From Synaphobranchus kaupii (taxonomy: Eukaryota > Chordata > Actinopteri > Anguilliformes > Synaphobranchidae): a DNA stretch of 64,000 nucleotides. The position numbers and the translations under genes were made by a program. The DNA lies in assembly GCA_029718625.1 (NCBI GenBank), contig CM056378.1, forward strand, positions 64,193,027 through 64,257,026. The letters run 5' to 3'. Under the pieces are notes generated by a model. It was not told where the DNA came from. It searched no databases and was given only the letters and a program-made list of their open reading frames with translations. Positions 34,950 through 45,565 of the stretch are shown one piece after another; within the stretch, counting starts at the first letter, position 1; each line of letters begins with the position of its first letter.

Positions 34950-36222
34950 TATTTTGTATGTATAAACGAACGATGGCTTCATATTTTGTATTAATTTCAG
35001 CCTGGCTAATTTAATTTAAGAGACTACTCGCGCACAGCCCAGTTCATTGTTTCAATTTTAACGTTACGTTGCCATAGACACAGGACGCTTGTCGGTGAGC
35101 CGATGTATTGAGTATAATGCCCAGAGCTATCCCAGGTAGCCTACGGACCTGTGCCGATTCCGGCTGAGTGTCGGCTATGGCGACAGTTATTCGGGCCGAT
35201 TCCGGCCTACCTTCGGCAGATTTGCCTGATTCTAAGATGCGGCCGGCTGTGGTTAGCCACACTCGGGCCGATTCTGGTTTGAGGCGTTTCGCCCAGATCT
35301 GGCAAACGTGAATCGGGCCGATTCTGGTTACTGCTCGGCATGTTGTGGAAACTGGCAACGATTAAAAATAAAACAATTTCCGATTAAACATTTGTCTATG
35401 TTTGATCCATCTTTCAATCAATCAACAGGGAAGTGATCCAAGTTATGTAACCTATTTTTACTGATTTATGTGCGTATTTAATTAAGAAAATTAAAGATTG
35501 CTTAACCTTTAAACGGCCAAACTTTTAAACAGTTATTTTACCTGATTCATATTTTAAAAAGGGATTGAATATGTGTGCTTCCGTTAAGGGGGTGAATTCA
35601 TTTCAACCCAGTGGTGCATCCAACAGCACAACTTCAGCAGTCACACTTGGTCATGAGGTAAAATAAATAATGACAGTTTACCGTGTCTTCTGAGCCAGAT
35701 GAGTGACATGAGGAAAACTGAAACCAATAAACTGCACGTGAAACAGTCTTCTCCCCGAGACTCTGACAGAATGAAGCGCACACAGTTGGGTAAGTATTGG
35801 CAAAGTTTATTTTATTTAACATTAACATAACCAAATTTTCACGTTCAATTGAAATTTTATAGTTTAAAGTAATTTAAGATGTATATCTATAGCTAAACAT
35901 GTTTATTTTCTGGTTGTCTTGATGTTCACCAAATTCAGGAAAACATTAAAGGACCACTGCCACATAAAATCTTTAAAAAATGGAATGCATGCGTTCTAAG
36001 GGAGTTTTGTATGGTAAATCCAAATCTGTCAATTTCAGTTACGGAAATTTCCTAACAAGTTATATTGAAAAAATCATCTTGGATGGGAACGCCCCTAAAA
36101 ATTCAGGAAAAAAGCCTGACTCGACTACGTAATCCCTGTGACATCATCTCAAGAACGAATGTCTAGCTGCGTCCGATCGACCGCCATATCTGTACACGCA
36201 AATATTCTACTCGACACGAAAT
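34950..36222. other. unassigned sequence with a GGGCCGATTCTGG repeat
   Basis: Between 35140 and 35345 the core GGGCCGATTC(T/C)GG recurs about five times with variable spacers, a degenerate GC-rich minisatellite in an AT-rich setting. The overlapping minus-strand ORF (35044-35358) is a by-product. The rest shows no recognisable gene. Confidence 0.55.
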
Positions 36223-36342
36223 ATGGCAGATGATTACGTTAGTGACTCATCTGAGGGATCTGGGAGTGATCTATTTTCTGATTCAGAATCCTCTGATCAC
36301 AATCCAGTAGTTAAAAACCACAATCCACAATTTTTTTTCTAA
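36223..36342 (+). CDS. short acidic ORF, possible first exon of an unidentified element or gene
   Basis: ATG at 36223 (context GAAATATGG) opens MADDYVSDSSEGSGSDLF followed by a Ser/Asp-rich stretch, 39 codons in all, ending at TAA at 36340-36342. A very acidic, Ser-rich start of this size is common in first exons of transposase genes and of some nuclear host proteins. No consensus donor is obvious before the stop. It is not related by sequence to the piggyBac exons elsewhere in the window. Function unknown. Confidence 0.3.
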   Translation: MADDYVSDSSEGSGSDLFSDSESSDHNPVVKNHNPQFFF

Positions 36343-37249
36343 GGCATAACTACGCAACAATGTAAAAAAAGAGAAAGAAGGCAGGAAAAACCACACACAA
36401 CCACTGTTTATGCGGTATTTTCCTTAATTTTTGTACATTTGCATTTCATCCCATACAGCAGAACCAAGTAAAAAACTCTCAGCAAAACTAATTCATAATA
36501 TTGGCGGTGATAATAAACATATGGTGAGTTGAGTATACGCAGCCAAATTGACCTAGTTTAGACCCATGTCCATAGGCGGAGGGTGTGTAAGGCTGGGGAA
36601 GACAATTAAAATAATGTAGGCTATTAAATATAAATACAAATGCTAGCGATAGAGCATTTGAGGTCGAGTTAGCTCACTCAATCCATTAGGCTACTGCCTA
36701 CTGCGGAGGAGGTAACTACAAGTAAGCTGGTAGGCAGCGTGTAGCTGATTTCTGCATGGTTACGTACTAACGTTAGTTGGTTAGTTGGCAATTATCAACG
36801 CGTTGTCCTGTCAGTGAAGCGACAGTCAAGCTGAAGAATCATCAGGGACTCACGGCATTTCTGGCCACACTGTCGCTCTCTGTTAATGTCAATTAAAATG
36901 TTATAAATTATGTGTGTGTTGGCTGCCATGCCGATAGAAAATAACAAATCATGCATAGGCTTAAATAATTAGCCTATCAATATGACGTGAAAACGTGATT
37001 GTCAGGGGTGCTTTAATGCACAGGCTTACATGGGCTGAAACCCCTCGAGTGGCCAGAATATAATGTTGTAATTTGCCAGTGAGATAATTCACTTGAAATA
37101 ATGTTTTTGTTGTTAATTGTCTGGTCAGATTAATTTTATTTATTCATTCATTCATCCATTCATTTATTAACAAAAAGCAAAAAACAAACATAGGCTACCG
37201 GTAAAAAGGGGGTGATCCCAAACGCGCTACAAGCCGGCTATATAAACAA
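36343..37249. other. unassigned intergenic sequence
   Basis: No ORF, repeat end or RNA motif that I can support. (ATTC)n-like words at 37140-37165 are the only simple repeat. Confidence 0.4.
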
Positions 37250-37380
37250 GGAACTATAGGTGCTCAACAGAAGGACCAGTGAATAGAGAGAATACCAAAC
37301 CCGGACTACTTCGCTAGGACTAACCCGAGATAAGGAGGACTGGAGCACACAGAGCTCAGAGCAAAACAAAATATTTTAAT

Positions 37381-37425
37381 GCGACTGACGTTTCGACGTC
37401 AACGACGTCTTCTTCAGAGTCAAAA
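37381..37425 (-). ncRNA. hammerhead-ribozyme-like motif in the Penelope-like terminal repeat
   Basis: On the minus strand: GACT, CTGAAGA, then GACGTC-GTT-GACGTC (a perfect 6-bp stem II with a 3-base loop), GAAA, CGTC and AGTC. GACT and AGTC can form a short stem I, and GTC sits at the expected cleavage point. Stem III is minimal. It lies 240 bases after the GIY-YIG stop, as in other Penelope-like elements. Confidence 0.6.
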
Positions 37426-37664
37426 TGGAAATACAGACAATGCACCGGGAGGTATATAAATACCCTCCCATCAATTACACAAAATAAGGTGCGCATGTGT
37501 AGGACTAATAAATCTCGTCATAGATACCACATACACAATGTTATCTTCTTTAACAGGATAAAGAGAAGACCGACAAATGTCATAGGTAAATGAACTAAAT
37601 AATTGTCTATTGTGAACATGGCATAAAACAATATAAAATGAAAATCAAAAAGCCTGTACACAAG

Positions 37665-38560
37665 TTACAAAAAACATGAAAGATTCAGCGACTCATTTAA
37701 CCCATTGGGTTCCACACTAATGAGTGTATGTATCCAGTACGCCTCCCTGCGGAGCAGTTGCTTAATAATATCTCCGCCTCTGGATGATACAGTGACTCTC
37801 TCAATACCCCAAAATTTTAGAGAAGAGACAGAACCATGATTGGCTTCAGCGTAATGTCGCGCAATAGCATAGTCCATATTCTTGGACCGGATCGCGGTCT
37901 TATGTTCAGCAATTCTAAGTTTGAGGGCTCTCTTAGTCTGTCCGATGTAGATTTTGGAGCATATACATTTCAACATGTAGATTACATGGGTAGTGTTGCA
38001 GTTAATAAAAGTGGTTATTTTAAATTCCTTGCCCGAACGTGGATGACAGAAGACTTTAATGTCATTGGAGTTAGAGCAATGGACACAGTGTCCACAGCGA
38101 TAGAACCCTCTAGGGGGCGTAGGTAGCCAGGAGGGTTTTGTCTGCGGACTACTCACCATGCTGTGAACCACCTTATCTTTTAAGTTGTGTGGCCTTCTAA
38201 AGCACACTCGCGGAGGTTCGGAAGTAAATTTATTTAAAAGAGGGTCACTCTGGAGAATGGGCCAGTGTTTACGGACAATGTTTTTAACTCTTCCAGCGAC
38301 CGGACTGAACTGAACAACCAGAAAATAGTGGAAAAGCAAATACGAGGAAGGGTAGCACGCTTAGGCTTTTTACAGAGGAGGGACTTCCTATCAGTATGGC
38401 GGGCTCGGTCAATAGCGGCAGTAACGTCAACAATACTGTAGCCTCTTTGAAGAAATCTGCTACGCATCTGACAGATATTGCTTTCAAATTCTGCATCCAT
38501 GCTACAGTTGCGTCTCAAGCGCAAGAACTGTCCAATCGGTATATTACGTATTTGTGAACA
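37665..38560 (-). pseudogene. Penelope-type RT C-terminus and GIY-YIG endonuclease
   Basis: The longest frame (38339 to 37665) has a cysteine-containing linker (CGHCVHCSN) before the endonuclease. The GIY-YIG signature follows as HVIYMLKCICSKIYIGQT, then a catalytic-type arginine in KLRIAEHK, then HYAEANHG, FWGIERV and REAYWIHTL. The endonuclease nicks the target for priming by the linked reverse transcriptase. Upstream, in another frame (38524 to 38330), come FLQRGYSIVDVTAAIDRA and RKSLL, the usual spacer after the RT domain, so there is one frameshift near 38330. The RT catalytic domain is missing, so this copy is 5'-truncated. Confidence 0.9.
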
Positions 38561-38580
38561 CGAGTTGTTAAAAAAATTCC

Positions 38581-39213
38581 CAAGCTAACTGGGTTTTTTA
38601 AACCTTCTTCCATTCAACCAGTGAAAAGGCAAATGTTACACAAATCCGAACCAAACCTAGAACCTAACATTCCTAGGTACCAACTTTTACCACTAGGTGC
38701 TGCTATAATAACGTTAACCACAGTTTAGTGTAGCCTACAGTTGCAAGGCTAAGAGACACAGACCATTAGAATAGTTATTTTCTTATTATGGTGAACTTAT
38801 TATTATTTTCTTACTGACTATATTTTGTCATAGATACCATCTTTTATCAACGTATCATGGTAAAAAAAAAACACACACAAAAAACTCACACAGAATTACG
38901 TTATAGACTTGTTACTTGTCATTTTCATGGATGGTTTTATGTCTCCTGATACACGACTACTTTACAACCAAAGCCTACATGGGCTCATGTACTCAAAAAA
39001 CTGTATTTACGGTGAAATTAATGCAAAAAATTTTGCCTAGCCTTGCCCTGCAGTTGGTTCACCCTCCGCCTATGCATCGTCAGAAAGTGATGTTAAATTG
39101 TGGAAAAGGGTGATTAAACGACGCCTTCAAGCGAGTTGTCTGTAGCGTACTGTATCAGCCTAACAGCCCTAAGCCACAACTGGGGCCTACGTAGGTAAAA
39201 CAATAGGACTTAC
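38581..39213. other. unassigned sequence
   Basis: No supported gene. It separates the Penelope-like element from the THAP exon and could be intron sequence of the latter. Confidence 0.35.
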
Positions 39214-39425
39214 CCTCATTTTGTTCTGCTTTTCAGCAGCTGTTGTCCCAGTTTTCTTCCTAGCCATCTCATCACCAAGCGCACCAGTCTGAACTTTGCT
39301 GTTTATCATCACTGTAATGGCATCAGGCTTTAGGCGCTTCAATTTTTTAATTCCAAACTGGGAATACAGGCCGTCTTCAAAGTGTGCACTGCACACTACA
39401 CTTGAATTGCTCGGGCCTTCCACCA
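39214..39425 (-). CDS. THAP zinc-finger C-terminal half, one exon (partial)
   Basis: The minus strand reads SVVCSAHFED, then a Phe/Lys-rich piece (GIKKLKRLKPDAI), and ends at a consensus donor (AATGAGG|GTAAGTCC at 39214). CSxHF and the LKPDA-type end (usually followed by P) are the second half of a THAP domain, a C2CH DNA-binding finger found in host factors and in P-element-type and other transposases. The first half (the CX2-4C pair and the AVPTI-box context) should be on an upstream exon, but an LTR-bearing segment lies there. The exon frame is open. Whether it belongs to a host gene or to a transposon is not decided. Confidence 0.6.
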
Positions 39426-39874
39426 CAAATAACCTAGTTCCCACTCTCGACTGGAGGGAAATAATAAGGGAATTAGGCAAAAGGGGCGTAACAGAAATCG
39501 ACCCGTATAACCGGGCGAAAGGGAACACAAGAGCAAAGAATCTTGAGCTTGGTAACCACAATGAGCTAACAATGAGATGCTAACGTGAAGAGAGAAGGAG
39601 CTGCCTCGGAGGTAACACAAACAAAGGAACATAAATTAGAGCTAAGCAAAGGGAGAAGGTGACAAGCGAAAAAAGAACTCCGTAGCTCTAATTGGAGCGT
39701 ACTGCTTGCTGCAGGAATAGAAGGGAAGCAGTCTCCGTGTCCTGACCTCTACCGGCAGTGTGCCAAACGCAAGACATGCGAAAAATGAAGGCCCTACATC
39801 TCAATACGTAACGTATGAGATATGTACGTATGGGGAACGTATGAGAAGGCGAAAGGTACAGAGATCTAACGTTC
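39426..39874 (-). other. sequence of LTR-like composition, possibly the rest of LTR 1
   Basis: The minus strand is pyrimidine-rich with short AACGTATGAGA-type repeats near 39815-39850, in the style of the neighbouring LTR. The paired LTR at 40748 begins where LTR 1 would begin at 39875, so this part is either outside the LTR or lost from the partner. Confidence 0.4.
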
Positions 39875-40618
39875 CATGGCTACTTTCATAGGCTCGCAGT
39901 CACACGCAAACATGTCAACGAAATTGCCCGGTCTCCCTGTAAGGAAAAACGTACTAGAAGGCGAACAGAACTGCTATTCTGAACAAAATCGCCCGGTCTC
40001 CCTGTAAGGAGAAACATACCAGAAGGCGAACAGAACTACTGTTCTGGACATTTGCTGGCTCAGTGACTAACGCAAGCCTTGTAAAAATAAACGCCCTGCC
40101 TCTCAGTAAGGAATAAATGCCCTGCCTCTCAGTATGGAATATGACTATATAAATATAACCACAAACAAACAAAGACTCCTCTCGCTTTCAAGGAAGAAAG
40201 CAGACAGAGAGAGGATCGAGAGACAGAAAAGGCAACAGGTCTAGGGAAAGAAAGAAAAGGAAAGACCAGGAAGCGGCGACAGAAAAGAGCCAAGGGAGAA
40301 GAGACCTAATAGCTACATACAATAGTCCCGCGTTACTCCAATAAAGCCCATTGGAGCAAAGTGGTCTCCTACAGAGCCTAGACCTAACCATACCGGCTCT
40401 GCAAACAAAGGCTAAATCATACAAAACAATACAGAAGCCCCGGAAGAAGGAAACGGGGGCTTACGTACCTCTCAGGCAACCACGCACAGGTGTAGACGCT
40501 GAAGGGAGAACTCCGCGAAACAGACGGGGCAGAGCAAAAATCCACTAAAAGAGCAGCGCCCTCACGTGGCTACCGAGGGAAACGACCGCAAGGGAAGAAA
40601 ACATCAAAAACCATGACA
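39875..40618 (-). repeat. LTR 1 of an internally deleted LTR retrotransposon
   Basis: On the minus strand it begins TGTCATGG at 40618, just after a purine tract (AGAAGGGGGGTCC), and ends GTAGCCATG near 39875. It matches LTR 2 (40748-49861, interrupted) throughout. A 65-base block (GCCCGGTCTCCCTGTAAGGA and following) is tandemly duplicated here at 39924-40040 but single in LTR 2. A TATATAAATA-type site lies near 40148. Confidence 0.85.
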
Positions 40619-40747
40619 GGACCCCCCTTCTAAGGGACGACCCAGGCGATCCCTCAGGTAAACCCCTGCGGAAGTTCCTACAGAGAGCAGTAACCAAGTT
40701 AATTCAATATATACAATTTTTTTATTTTTATATATATATAAAGGGTA
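40619..40747 (-). mobile_element. remnant internal region between the two LTRs
   Basis: Only about 129 bases remain: the purine tract and a piece that reads like the end of pol on the minus strand (GACGACCCAGGCGATCCCTC on the plus strand), then AT-rich filler. No primer-binding site is obvious. The whole coding region has been lost. Confidence 0.6.
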
Positions 40748-41055
40748 CATGGCTACTTTCATAGGCTCGCAGTCACATGCAAACATATCAACGAAATATA
40801 TCGCCCGGTCTCCCTATAAGGAGAAACGTACCAGAAGGCAAACAGAACTACTGTTCTGCACATTTGCCGGCTCAGTGACTAACGCAAGCCTTGTAAAAAT
40901 AAACACCCTGCCTCTCAGTAAGGAATAAATGCCCTGCCTCTCAGTAAGGAATATGCCTATATAAATATAACCACAAACAAACAAAGACTCCTCTCACTTT
41001 CAAGGAAGAAAGCAGACAGAGAGAGGATCGAGAGACAGAAAAGGCAACAGGTCTA

Positions 41056-41287
41056 CGGGCGGCAGTGTAGTATAATGGTTAAGGAACTGGCCGTGTAACC
41101 GAAAGGTTGCAGGTTCGATTCCCAGGTAGAACACTGCCGTTGTACCCTTGAGCAAGGTACTTAACCTGAATCGCTTCAGTATATATCCAGCTGTATAATT
41201 GGATAATATATGTAAAAGAAATGCTAAAAAGTTGTGTAAGTCGCTCTGGATAAGAGCGTCTCCTAAATGCCTGTAATGTAATGTAAT
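41056..41287 (+). mobile_element. tRNA-derived SINE with LINE L2-type tail
   Basis: The head contains an A-box-like TAGTATAATGGTTAAGG and a B box GGTTCGATTCC with the flanking T-stem (GGTTGCAGGTTCGATTCCCA), so it derives from a tRNA and is transcribed by RNA polymerase III. The tail GTCGCTCTGGATAAGAGCGT then CTCCTAAATGCC and three ATGTA repeats is the stem-loop used by L2-type LINE reverse transcriptase, as described for eel UnaL2/UnaSINE. A perfect GTCTA duplication flanks it (41051-41055, 41288-41292). Its intactness suggests a recent insertion. Confidence 0.93.
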
Positions 41288-43444
41288 GTCTAGGCAAAGA
41301 AAGAAAAGGAAAAACCAGGAAGCGGTGACAGAAAAGAGCCAAGGAAGAAGAGTCTTTTCTTAAAAAAAACTTTTTATTCCCACCACCACCCCCCCTCTTG
41401 GGAGGTCAACTTTATTTTTTATTTATGATTTGCAAAATTATGTAATGAAGCCTCTCAGAGGAAAGGGTATAACAAAAACAAAAAAAGAAAAAAAAAGAAA
41501 AAGAAAATTTGTTTTAATTACAAATAGTGAAGTCGCTAAAAATGAATAACATGTGAATATGTATGCATCAGGTTAGACTATTTTTATAAGTGTGTAATGT
41601 GTATGAGACAGAGAGAGAAAGAAGAGGAGAAAGGGGGAAAAGGGGAGGGGGGTTGGCTAACCGGTTTATTTTGGTTGGATTATAAATTTAGATTATTGAT
41701 GAATGGTTCTCTGAATTGTGACATTTGATTGTGGCTGGAAGCTGATATTTTTTCTAATGATATGTATTCTGAGAGAAGGTTTAACCATTGCATAGTATTT
41801 GCAGTATTTCTTGTTTTCCAATGTAATAGGATAGTTTTCTTGGCGACAGTTAGGGCAATGAGCAAGGAGAGAAAGAGATAGTGGAATGCTGCAACCCAAA
41901 AAACGGGATAACGTTTTAGTGACTGTGTGCCAAAAGTGTTGGATGGGTGGGCATAGCCAAGTAGCGTGGAGATAATTGTCCGGGGTGTTTAGAGTGCAGT
42001 GTGAGCATATGTCAGTGTCTGCTAATCCCATTTTATACATCTTGTGTTGAGTAATATGTGCTCTGTGGATTACCTTGAATTGAATTAATTGTAAGTTAGT
42101 GTTGTTAGTCATTGTGAAAATGTTGGTGCATATTTGTTGCCAGAAGTCGGCGCTGGGAGAGATGGCCAAGTCTAGTTCCCATCTTGTAATGGGGAGGTGT
42201 ATTGTAGAGTTGATATGTGTTAGCATTTTGTATAATTTAGAGAGAATCTTCTTCTGAGATTTTTGTGTTATGATTAATGGTGGCTGCAAATCATTCTGCA
42301 TTATATTGATTTTGGACTTCAGGACAGATTTTAGCTGAAGATTTTGAAGGTATTGGTCTCTCCCAACACCGTATCTCTGGGTTAGATCTTTAAAAGTGAT
42401 TAAAGTGTTCTCTTGAAAAATGTGGTGGAGATGTGTGATACCTTTCTGTTTCCAAGTGGTGAAATTCAGTGGAGTTTTGTTAAGCTGGAAGTCAGGGTTA
42501 TGCCAAATTGGGGTGTATTTGCAGGGTGTCAAAGTGGAGTTTGTGATTTTGTTGATTTTCCACCAAGCTGTCAGAGTTGTAGAAATTACAGTGTTTTTAA
42601 AGCAGTTGTGGTGTTTTATGTTTGTATTGAGGAATGGTAGATCAGATGGTGAGATTTCCCTGCATACTTCTTGTTCAATATCAATCCATGAATTATTTTG
42701 TTGGGTGGGGTGAATCCATTTATAGATGTATAGCAGTTGGTTGGCCAGGTAGTAGGGTGAATTCAGGTATTGTGGGACATCAGGTAATGTAGGACAACTA
42801 AGCTTTGACATGTTTATTTCCTGCTCTGTCAAGAGCCAATCAAAATAATTGTAACTAGGTTCTTGCAGAGAAACTACATGATCAAAGTCACATGATTTCA
42901 TTGATGTCATGTCATGATGGGGATCATGGCAAGCTTCATATATGAAGGTCACCCGGCAAAATACATGGTTAGGTCAATGACATAAGCTTTTGCTTGAATT
43001 AATTTTAAGGCTCTAAATCTGTCGTAAACAATACACTGTGCCTAATTATGATGTAATTATGCATATGAAATACTTGTGCAACAAAAAAAATTTAAAAGTG
43101 GTAAATATTATGTTTAGACTTTTTTAATTCAGGCATTTCTTATATGTCTCACATTACCAAACACAGTCAGGAAATGTGGGACAGCATGTTTCTGGTAATG
43201 TGGGACAGGGTTGGCTATTCTAATGGAGGAAAAATTATCCCATTTTATACTTAGGAAACCTCAGTATTTGCATATGTACGTGGTAATGTACCCTATATTA
43301 ACTGTAATGCAACTCTAATACTTTTTATTTTGCTGTCAAGTCATATTTAGGTCAGTGGTCTCAACTTATTTGTCAAGATGAACTATGTTATGATTGAGAG
43401 TTTTAGAGCTTATCTTTAGAGATAATGTTCTATCAAGTTCCCCA

Positions 43445-45565
43445 AGAGAAAGACATTTTATACTTAAGTATATTAAAAATATAATTTAAGTATACCAAAT
43501 GTGTTTCAAGTGTACTTATACTTTTAATACTTAATTTAAAGTATGCTTAAAATGTGTAATTCAATTGGGAAATATATGTAATTAAATTGTACTTTAGTGT
43601 TGTACATATTTAGTGATATTTTAGGGTACTTATAAAAGGTATATAGGCCTAATTTATTTTATCTCTTGATAGCATAGTGAGGGGCCGTGAATAAAGGACT
43701 TAATAAAAATGCTGAGCTGATTACCATATATATCTTTTTAAGTGCTTAAAGAACATGTTTAATTCCACGTATTATTCCTATGATTTAAGTGTTTCTTTAC
43801 TTTCCATTTATTGCAATATATGTTTAATGCACATTTATCCGTAGTATGTAATCATTAAACTAGGAGTGTGGTCGTTGTCGAATTGGCATGAAGCAAGACT
43901 GATGACAGGGTACATCCTGCCTTCCGTGTATCCCTCAGATTTAAGGAACTGAGAGAGACAGATAGGGGGGGCGGTGGCAGGGGCCCCTTGCTTCCCTTTT
44001 CTGATCTATCCAATGTGCCGAGACTAACCTTATGGCCTCTGAGTTAGGTCAAAGGGTGAATCATATATTTAAGAATAAGAATGTACTAACAATGGCTATT
44101 CGAATGAAGCCTATGAAATTAATGACTAATTGATGATTGAATAATAATTGTTGTACTAAGATATGATGATATGTATCAGTTAAAATTAATAAGTGAAACC
44201 TTTTTGTTTTAATTACATAAGTCTAACCCTTAGGCAGGGGATTAGGCACCCGAACCTAGGGGTTAACAGGCGGCGGCGGAATTGCAAAGTTCCGATGGGC
44301 ACGTCAAAAAGGTCGTATAGTGTAGGGGGAGAAGACTGAAGGCCCCCGTGTCTGATGAAGTATGAATTGACATACTGCCGTGGTACCGTCTAGTCGGCGT
44401 AGTTGTCGCATGTAAGTATGCAGGCACTGCGTGGTACGTGGATGACAGTCCACACCTAGCAGAGGGGCGTAAGAGACGACCTCTGTGAACAGGCAAGGCT
44501 GGTGAAAACGGTCAAAGTTTCTATACCCATAGCAAAGTGGGTGATAGGGATCAGACCCGTCGGTTCCCAACCGGGGTGGCTGGTTACCACTACGGGGGCT
44601 CGGTGTGACACTGGGCTGGGGATCGCTATCGACTGGGTCACCGGCCGGTCGGGTCGCAGAGAGCAGTAAGATTATGAGTGGCATCCCTGTAGTGGAGCAC
44701 TCGGCTCAATGTACAGTCAGGCCACTGTAAGCTGAAACCGAATGCGATAGTAAGCGAGCAGTGCTTTCTGTGATCAGGGTTTCTGAAAAGGAGACGCCTG
44801 GGAAGCAGAGAGGCTGAGGGTCCTTCACTCAGAGGAGTCGGGTGGAAGGAAGTTAGACCAACAGACAAGGGGTTAGAGCACCCGTTTTCCCTAGTGGTTA
44901 TAAATGGACGTTGGTCATTAATTCCTCCGGGAGAATGCTTATTGAAAAACAGATAGAGTATCAGACACTGATTGTGTAATGTACCCAAAACTCAGAAAAA
45001 GTGAAGTGGAGTGGGGGGGACTGCTGACATTGACACCAGCATCTTGTGATCTATGTACTCACCCCTCCTTCCTCCTTCCTTGAAATGGTATAAATATGTG
45101 AAGGAACAACAGATGAGCAGCACTGAACTTTGCTTTCCTCTGTACATTGCTTTTGTGGACCACAATATTATTGCACTAAAAAAAACTATTATTCACCAGC
45201 CCTGGATTCTGACTCTTTTCCCGACAACCGATCTGTCACATAGGCTACTACTTTTAATGCTATTTAAAGTATATTTCAAACACCGTAGTCATAATCTAAA
45301 TTGTATTTCCAATACCTACAAATCACCCTTTCAATTAGTATACTTAAATATACTTTAAGTTTGTAAGACGTGTCTCAATTTAGTACACTTAAGTACAGTA
45401 AGTACACTACCAGTTGTACAGAAGTTCTACAAAAGTACAACTTTAGTGAATTTATTAGCCTGTACTTAAAGTGTGGCCAGTTTAACACAAAATGAGTAAT
45501 TACTACATGATGAGTATGTACTAAAAGTATACTTAAAGTATAATATTTTTTTGCTTGGGTCCTGA
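43445..45565. mobile_element. nested element with TATACTTAAGTATA-rich ends
   Basis: Left sequence CCCCAAGAGAAAGACATTTTATACTTAAG (shown in part) and right sequence ending AAGTATAATATTTTTTTGCTTGG are imperfect inverted repeats. Both ends are followed by hundreds of bases dense in AGTATACTT/AAGTACA words, as in common teleost MITEs with CCAAG ends. The middle (43640-45240) is different in composition and probably inserted. Confidence 0.6.
43860..45010 (-). other. GC-rich segment of unknown origin with a signal-peptide-like ORF
   Basis: This part is clearly richer in G+C than its surroundings. The minus-strand ORF 44684-44304 (126 codons) starts MPLIILLLSATRPAG, which resembles a secretion signal. 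A Pro/Ser-rich linker follows, then a region with several cysteines (PLCYGY, PCLF, DCHP, QCLH, VCQF). Further along the minus strand lies a purine tract (GGGAAGCAAGGGG, near 43990). That layout would fit an envelope-gene start and LTR border of a retroelement, but I recognise no family. It could equally be unrelated unique sequence. Confidence 0.35.

Larger units (their letters stand above)
37250..38580 (-). mobile_element. Penelope-like element, 3' part
   Basis: On the minus strand the order is: the end of the reverse transcriptase linker (38524 to 38230), a GIY-YIG endonuclease region (to 37665), and a non-coding terminal repeat carrying a hammerhead-like motif (37381-37425). This is the gene order of Penelope-like elements. 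The reverse transcriptase core is not present. Borders are approximate. Confidence 0.85.
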
